DNA from: Georgenia_A wangjunii
GTDB lineage: Bacteria > Actinomycetota > Actinomycetes > Actinomycetales > Actinomycetaceae
Assembly: GCF_036421915.1 (NCBI RefSeq)
Contig: NZ_JAZGOM010000005.1
DNA: 64,000 nucleotides
Direction: 5' to 3' (one strand)
Shown here one piece after another: positions 59,316 through 64,000 of the stretch. The notes beneath the pieces were generated by a model. It was not told where the DNA came from. It did not search any database and saw only the letters and a program-made list of their open reading frames with translations. The translations under genes and the position numbers were made by a program. Positions within the stretch are counted from its first letter, which is position 1. Each line of letters begins with the position of its first letter.

Positions 59316-60878
59316 CTACTCGTTGACGAGGCTCGTGCCGCCGGAGAACTGCGCGAGCTGGAAGATGACGAACTCGGCCGGCTTGACCGGGGCCACGCCG
59401 ATGAGGCAGCTGACCTGCCCGGCGTCGATGGCCTCCGCGGGGTTGGTCTCCCGGTCGCACTTGACGTAGAAGGCCTCGTCCGGGGTGAGCCCGAAGAGGG
59501 CACCCTTGCGCCACTCGTTGACGAGGAAGGCCGAGATCGTGCGCCGGATCCTCGCCCACAGGGCGTCGTCGTTGGGCTCGAAGACCACCCACTGCGTCCC
59601 GATGAGGATCGACTCCTCGAGGTAGTTGAACAGCCGGCGCACGTTGAGGTAGCGCCACGCCGGGTCGCTCGAGAGGGTCCGCGCGCCCCAGACGCGGATG
59701 CCGCGACCGGGGAAGCTGCGCACGCAGTTGATGCCCACCGGGTTGAGCAGGTCGTGCTCGGCCTTCGTGATGTTCGTCTGCAGCGAGATCGCGCCGCGCA
59801 CCACCTCGTTGGCCGGGGCCTTGTGCACCCCGCGGGTGTCGTCGTTGCGTGCCCACACGCCGGCCATGTGCCCGGAGGGCGGGACGAACCGGTTCGTGCC
59901 CGAGGCGGGGTCGAAGACCTTGACGTACGGCCAGTACAGCGCGGCGAACTTCGAGTCGTACCCGGCGCCGTCGGTCCGCCACTCCTTGACCTGCTGCGCG
60001 GAGAGCCCGGGGGGCGGGTCGAGGATGGCCATGCGATCACCCATGAGCTCGCAGTGGGCGATCATCGCGAGCTGGACGGCCTGGACCGTCTCGAGGTCGA
60101 TGGCGCCCTGCTCGTACGCCGCGATGAGGTCCGGGACGGCGACCATCGTCACGTCGTCGACGGCCTCGAGACCGCTGAAGCCGGTGCGGTCGGCGGCGTC
60201 GCCGACGTAGTCCTGCGCGCCGAGGCGCTCGGTCGTGGGCGCCTCGGGCTCGGGCTCGGGCGCGAGGAGGCCGACCCTGGCCTTGTCGGGCTTCATGAGG
60301 GCGCTGCCGGAGGCGACCTCCTCGATCGTGATGAGCTTCGACTCGGCGCTGACCTTCGTCGCGACGTTGTCGTCGCCCTTCTTGGTCGTCACCCGGTCGA
60401 ATGTCTCGGCCGGCTTGCCGTCGACGTGGACGACGATCTTGAACAGGTCGTCCGTCGGCTTCTCACCGCCGGGCTCGGCGACCTCGACGACGATCGGCTT
60501 GGCGCTCGCGGACCTGGCGACGACGCGGTAGCCGCCGAGCCGCGCCTCGGGCGGGCCGGAGATGGCCCTGCGCCCGTTCCCGCTTCGCGACGTCGTCGCC
60601 TGGCCGTTCCCGCCGTCCGCGCCGATGCGGACGATGTAGCAGTTGCCACCTCCGTTGAGGAAGTAGCCGTACACGGAGTGCGCGAGGTAGGAGCCGGGGA
60701 CGAAGTCACCGAACGTCTCGGAGAACTGGGTCCAGTTCGACACGAGGGTGGGCTCGTTGACGGGCCCCCGCTCGGCCAGCCCCACGAAGGCGGCGACCGC
60801 GGTGCCTACGCCCTCGATCGGTCGAGACCCTGCCTCGACCTCCTCGACGTACACACCCGGTGAAAGATAGGTCGGCAT
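59316..60878 (-). CDS. contractile sheath protein
   Basis: 520 residues. PTYLSPGVYVEEVEAGSRPI is the hallmark N-terminus of tail sheaths. GTAVAAFVGLAERGPVNEPT, then SYLAHSVYGYFLNGGGNCYI, and the C-terminal subtilisin-like-fold domain IRVWGARTLSSDPAWRYLNV, then YVKCDRETNPAEAIDAGQVS complete the family. Only one sheath gene is visible here (Afp and PVC have three). AGGAGGG precedes ATG 60878. The 151 bp upstream may hold a promoter, as the spacing is otherwise very tight in this operon. Confidence 0.95.
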   Translation of the reverse strand: MPTYLSPGVYVEEVEAGSRPIEGVGTAVAAFVGLAERGPVNEPTLVSNWTQFSETFGDFVPGSYLAHSVYGYFLNGGGNCYIVRIGADGGNGQATTSRSGNGRRAISGPPEARLGGYRVVARSASAKPIVVEVAEPGGEKPTDDLFKIVVHVDGKPAETFDRVTTKKGDDNVATKVSAESKLITIEEVASGSALMKPDKARVGLLAPEPEPEAPTTERLGAQDYVGDAADRTGFSGLEAVDDVTMVAVPDLIAAYEQGAIDLETVQAVQLAMIAHCELMGDRMAILDPPPGLSAQQVKEWRTDGAGYDSKFAALYWPYVKVFDPASGTNRFVPPSGHMAGVWARNDDTRGVHKAPANEVVRGAISLQTNITKAEHDLLNPVGINCVRSFPGRGIRVWGARTLSSDPAWRYLNVRRLFNYLEESILIGTQWVVFEPNDDALWARIRRTISAFLVNEWRKGALFGLTPDEAFYVKCDRETNPAEAIDAGQVSCLIGVAPVKPAEFVIFQLAQFSGGTSLVNE

Positions 60879-61029
60879 GGTGTTCCCTCCTGGGCCATAA
60901 GCGTGTGAGGGAAAGGCTTCCGGTCCCGGGCTGGTGCGTCGAAGGCCCGCGGGCCGACAACGGGGGAAGCGCGTGCTGCACGAACGGGCACCGCCCGCCG
61001 CGGCGGGACGAGCGCTGCGAGGCGTCCGC
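60879..61029. promoter_or_regulatory. possible promoter region for the sheath gene
   Basis: It is the widest gap of the operon (151 bp). The minus strand has TTATGG at about 60897-60902, 18 bases before the sheath AGGAGGG site. It is the only AT-richer patch, and no good -35 is visible. It may allow sheath and tube to be made at higher levels than the assembly ATPase. Confidence 0.35.
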
Positions 61030-61749
61030 TCAGGCCGACTCCTCCAGCTCTTCCTCGCCGGCCTCGTCGCGCTGGACGAAGGCGCCCTGGAGCTCCTCCT
61101 CGTCCTCGGCCTCACGCTGGACGGCGCCGGCCTCGCCGGCGCTTGCTGCCGCGGCGGTCTGCCCGGCCGGCGCCGGGGCGGACACGACCCGCTCGGCCGT
61201 GGCCGCCGCCTCCCGCTCGAAACGGTCGGAGGGGTCGCTCACCCGCACCCCGTCGCCGGTGGGCGTCCCGTCGACGGGGCCGCTGCGCTGCTGGACGACG
61301 TGCGTGAGCTCGTGGGCGAGCATCGTGCGCCCGGAGTCCGAGCCCGTGTCGTAGTTCCCGCGCTGGAAGACGATGTCCGAGCCCACCGTGTAGGCGTGCG
61401 CGTCGACCGCGCGCGCCGAGGCGTGCGCCGCCTCGTCCGTGTGGACGCGCACGTCGGAGAAGTCGTGCCCGAGGCGCGCCTCCATGTCGCCGCGTACCGC
61501 CGGGTCGAGCGACTGCCCGCCCGAGCCGATGACGTCGAAGACCGGGGAGCGCTCCTCCTCGGCCAGCTCGCTCACCGCGGCGTTCCCGGCGGCGCGCTGC
61601 AGCCGGAGCATGCCCTGGGCACCGAGGACGTCCGTGCGGCCCCGGGCCGCCGCCTGCCACAGGACGGGGTCCGCGGCGTCGGCGTGGCGCGCCGGCGCTG
61701 ACCGCTGGGTCTCGCTCGTCTCGAGGTGGTCGTGGCCGTGACTGTGCAT
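61030..61749 (-). CDS. DUF4157 eCIS-associated metalloprotease-like protein
   Basis: 239 residues. The DUF4157 domain spans about residues 75-160: MEARLGHDFSDVRVHTDEAA, then VGSDIVFQRGNYDTGSDSG and HELTHVVQQRSG, with HExxH (His146, Glu147, His150). The zinc-protease-like fold is usual for this family, whose members accompany eCIS and are proposed toxins or cargo-processing factors. VVQQR, LQRAAG, AVQREA and FVQRDE repeat the QR motif of the large disordered protein. The C-terminal tail is very acidic (EDEEELQG, GEEELEES). It lies between the sheath and AAA genes. Confidence 0.9.
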   Translation of the reverse strand: MHSHGHDHLETSETQRSAPARHADAADPVLWQAAARGRTDVLGAQGMLRLQRAAGNAAVSELAEEERSPVFDVIGSGGQSLDPAVRGDMEARLGHDFSDVRVHTDEAAHASARAVDAHAYTVGSDIVFQRGNYDTGSDSGRTMLAHELTHVVQQRSGPVDGTPTGDGVRVSDPSDRFEREAAATAERVVSAPAPAGQTAAAASAGEAGAVQREAEDEEELQGAFVQRDEAGEEELEESA

Positions 61750-61857
61750 GTCGCCCCCAAGGTCGGTACCGGCCAGAGTCGCACCGCGCGCCGCGTCCCG
61801 CCTAGGCGGGACGGACCGTCCCCGGGGGTAGTCCCGGTGCCCGATCGGGCGCCGGGC

Positions 61858-63936
61858 TCAGGGGCGGCGTGCCTGCAGGAGGGGCCAGTAGCTCCCGAAC
61901 TCGCTCTCGAGGGTGAGCCGGCCGAGCTTGCGGTACTCGCGCTGGACGGCCGTGACGAGGTGGCGCATCGTCACCGGCCCGGCGTCGGCGGCCGCGAGGT
62001 AGGCGGCCGTCACCGCCGCCGAGCGGATCGCCCCGCCGGCGAGCTCGAACGCCGACGCGCAGAAGGCGAGGTCGAGGTCGTCCGCCCGCGGCAGCGCAGC
62101 TCCGAGGCACCGGTCCCACAGCGCCTGCCGGTGCTCGACGTCGGGCAGCGGGAAGTCGACGACGACGTCGAGCCGGCGGGTGAACGCCTCGTCGATGTTC
62201 GCGCGCAGGTTCGTCGCGAGGATCGCGAGGCCGTCGAAGGTCTCCATCCGCTGGAGGAGGTAGGCGCTCTCGATGTTGGCGTACCTGTCGTGGGCGTCCT
62301 TGACCTCGGAGCGGCGCCCGAACACGGCGTCCGCCTCGTCGAAGAGGAGGACGGCGTTGACCCCGGAGGCCGCCGTGAAGATCCGCTCGAGGTTCTTCTC
62401 GGTCTCCCCGATGTACTTGTCGACGACGGTGGCGAGGTCGACGACGTACATCTCGAGTCCGAGGTCGTGGGCCACGACCTCGGCGGACATCGTCTTGCCG
62501 GTCCCGGAGTCCCCGGCGAAGAGGGCCGCGACGCCGTGCCCGCGGCCGCCGCCCGGCCGCATGCCCCAGTCGCCGAGGACGCGCTCGCGGTGCCGGGCGC
62601 GCAGCGCCACCTCCTGCAGGGCGGTGAGCACGGGCGCGGGGAGGACGAGGTCGTCCCACCCGACGGCGGGGTCGACCCGGCGGGCGAGCTGCTCGAGCGC
62701 CGTGCCGTTCTCCGACCGGGCGCCGGCGCGCACGTGGCTCACCGAGACGACGCCGTCCGCGCCGAGCGTCGCCTGGGTGCGGGCGGTCGTGGCCGCCCGC
62801 GCGACCTGCTCGGGACGCAGGCGGAACTGCGACGTCGCCGCGGCCTCGTCCAGGCCGTGGGCCTCGCCCGCGAGCGCCTGCGCCCACAGCGCGGCCCGCT
62901 CGGCGACGGTGCTGGCAGGCACCTCGACGGCGAGGGGCGGGTCCGCCGACCACGCCGGGTCCCACGTGCAGCCACCGACGACGAGGAGCGGCAGGTCCGG
63001 GGCGACGAGGGGCTCGAGGAGGGTGGGGTGGTCCTTGAGGACCTCGGCGGGGCCCGCGACGAGGCCGGCCCCGACGAGCCGTGCCTCCCGCACGACGAGC
63101 CGCCCGAGCCCCGCTGCACCCGGCTCGGACGCGAGCCGCCCGAGGTCGCACACGAGGCTCGCGCGGCCGGTGCCGCGCAGCGCGCGCGTGGCGAGGACCC
63201 GGCCCGACCCGGTCGCGGGCTCGCGCAGGTAGGCGAGCCGCACGCCCGTGGTGAGGGCCCGCGCGAGCGGCTCGGGGTCCCCCCACTCGACGGCGGGGAC
63301 GTCGCTGAGGACGGCCGCCACCGCGGCGTCGGGCGTGTCGTCGCCGAGGAGGTGCCCGATGACCCGGTCCGGCACGCGCAGTGCGCGCCCGGGGAGGGGA
63401 CGGTCGTCGTCCTCGACGTGCACGAGTCCGCCCCGGACGAGCGGGCCGTGGAGGACGCGCCTGCGCCCGTCGGCCGAGGCGAGGGGCACCCCGCACAGGG
63501 CGAGCGCGACGGCCACGGAGGGGCGGCGCCGCGTGACGTCGTCGTTGAGGTAGCCGAAGAGCTGTTCGAACCGGGCGTCGAGGTCGCAGGCGAGCGCGAC
63601 GAGGAGCAGCTCGACGTCGAGGGCGTCGAGGCCGAAGGCCCGCGCCGTCTCGCGCAGCCGGAGGCGCTCACCGGCGGCCTCGCGCACGTCGGCCTCGGTC
63701 TCGACGCGGGCGAGCGCCTCCTCGACGGCCGACGGCGGCGCCCCTGCGCCCGGCACCGTTCCCTCACCGTGGGCGGCGAGCAGCCGGTCGACCGTCTCCT
63801 CGCTGAGGTAGAGCCCCCGGAAGGGGTCGTCCGGCGCGGGGTCGACCGCGCGACGCTCGACGACGAGCGCGCGCACCCTTTCCTCGACGACGCGCACCCG
63901 CCCGACGAGGTGCGCGATGCTCGCGGCGCCGCTCAC
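61858..63936 (-). CDS. AAA+ ATPase of the eCIS (Afp15-like)
   Basis: 692 residues from GTG 63936. The N-terminal 400 residues are alpha-helical and specific to eCIS ATPases (RFEQLFGYLNDDVTRRRPSV). The AAA+ core has Walker A GDSGTGKT near residue 475, Walker B VLLFDEADAVFGRRSE near 530, sensor AILATNLRANID, and Arg finger in DEAFTRRLDVVVDFP. This ATPase class is a hallmark of contractile injection systems and is required for particle assembly. The gene overlaps the preceding gene by 4 bp, so it is coupled. No second AAA gene is seen. Confidence 0.95.
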   Translation of the reverse strand: MSGAASIAHLVGRVRVVEERVRALVVERRAVDPAPDDPFRGLYLSEETVDRLLAAHGEGTVPGAGAPPSAVEEALARVETEADVREAAGERLRLRETARAFGLDALDVELLLVALACDLDARFEQLFGYLNDDVTRRRPSVAVALALCGVPLASADGRRRVLHGPLVRGGLVHVEDDDRPLPGRALRVPDRVIGHLLGDDTPDAAVAAVLSDVPAVEWGDPEPLARALTTGVRLAYLREPATGSGRVLATRALRGTGRASLVCDLGRLASEPGAAGLGRLVVREARLVGAGLVAGPAEVLKDHPTLLEPLVAPDLPLLVVGGCTWDPAWSADPPLAVEVPASTVAERAALWAQALAGEAHGLDEAAATSQFRLRPEQVARAATTARTQATLGADGVVSVSHVRAGARSENGTALEQLARRVDPAVGWDDLVLPAPVLTALQEVALRARHRERVLGDWGMRPGGGRGHGVAALFAGDSGTGKTMSAEVVAHDLGLEMYVVDLATVVDKYIGETEKNLERIFTAASGVNAVLLFDEADAVFGRRSEVKDAHDRYANIESAYLLQRMETFDGLAILATNLRANIDEAFTRRLDVVVDFPLPDVEHRQALWDRCLGAALPRADDLDLAFCASAFELAGGAIRSAAVTAAYLAAADAGPVTMRHLVTAVQREYRKLGRLTLESEFGSYWPLLQARRP

Positions 63937-64000
63937 CGCGGCTTCCGCGCGCGGGGCTTGCGGGCCGCGCCCGTTCCCTTGCCCGTGCCTGCGGCGGCAG
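63933..64000 (-). CDS. C-terminal end of an upstream eCIS gene (cut by window edge)
   Basis: Only the last 21 codons are visible, reading AAAGTGKGTGAARKPRARKP and one further Arg before TGA (63933-63935). This is a short basic low-complexity tail. It overlaps the AAA start as GTGA, so it is the next gene up in the operon. By known eCIS synteny it could be a DUF4255 (Afp16-like tail terminator) protein, but no domain of it can be read here. Confidence 0.55.
   Translation of the reverse strand, partial: AAAGTGKGTGAARKPRARKPR

Noticed and set aside
46841..64000. Prophage or type VI secretion
   Set aside because: No capsid, terminase, portal or integrase genes, and no TssB/C/J/L/M membrane-complex genes. 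AAA ATPase, DUF4157 and LysM hub fit eCIS.
63933..64000. Naming the cut gene at the right edge as DUF4255
   Set aside because: Only a basic low-complexity tail of 21 codons is visible. The name would rest on synteny alone.
1..64000. tRNA, rRNA or CRISPR arrays
   Set aside because: No tRNA-like cloverleaf with a CCA-end context, no rRNA sequence and no regularly spaced direct repeats were seen by eye. A covariance-model scan was not possible.

Overview
The window reads as chromosome of a very GC-rich actinobacterium. Codon third positions are almost all G or C, GTG starts are frequent, and many genes have a TANNNT -10 box 6-7 bases before the start codon, as in leaderless actinobacterial genes. 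The gene families (DUF222/HNH repeat protein, WYL regulator, BTAD regulator, DUF4282 proteins, OleBC fusion, Xi-class hydroquinone reductase) fit Actinomycetota, probably Micrococcales. The genus cannot be fixed from sequence alone.

Positions 1-7100: a DUF222 protein cut by the left edge, a gamma-glutamyltransferase-family enzyme, an unknown membrane-anchored protein, then the ectoine operon ectA-ectB-ectC. The ectoine operon ends in a 26-G run plus an N next to a perfect hairpin, which is a suspect assembly join. Positions 7200-20300: a SWIM/SNF2 helicase, a WYL regulator divergent from a DrrAB-type ABC exporter, a SRPBCC protein, a DHFR-like reductase, a MarR regulator, 6-phosphogluconate dehydrogenase (gnd), an ABC-F ATPase and a HIT protein.

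Positions 20286-36800: a manganese-type ABC importer operon ending in its own DtxR-family regulator, with a 10+10 bp operator palindrome over the start of the binding protein. Next come a VKOR-family protein, a membrane metallophosphoesterase, a GCS2-family ligase, an amidohydrolase, a Xi-class thiol-dependent hydroquinone reductase, a large lipoprotein, a DUF4282 protein, idi, a thioredoxin-fold protein, a HAD phosphatase and an aldo/keto reductase. Positions 36800-41576: a complete olefin operon, oleA, oleBC (fused) and oleD, for head-to-head condensation of fatty acyl chains into long-chain alkenes. Positions 41671-43579 hold a second DUF4282 protein, deoD and a DUF1801 protein.

Positions 43699-64000, the most interesting part: an extracellular contractile injection system (eCIS, phage-tail-like particle) of the actinobacterial type. 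In transcription order on the minus strand the visible genes are the end of a gene cut by the right edge, AAA+ ATPase, DUF4157 protein, sheath, inner tube 1, tail-assembly protein, DUF6760 peptide, a 1209-residue disordered protein with repeated [VL]QR[TSA] motifs, inner tube 2, LysM tube cap, VgrG-like spike, gp25-like baseplate wedge, gpJ-like baseplate protein, tail protein I, and a zinc-ribbon/transmembrane/beta-sandwich protein resembling CisA, the Streptomyces factor that links the particle to the membrane. A MalT-like NTPase fused to a BTAD activator domain converges on the last gene with an 80 bp overlap and is the obvious candidate regulator. No capsid, terminase, integrase or lysis genes are seen, so this is a particle operon and not a prophage. 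The tape measure and DUF4255-type genes expected in such loci are not in the window and may lie past the right edge.
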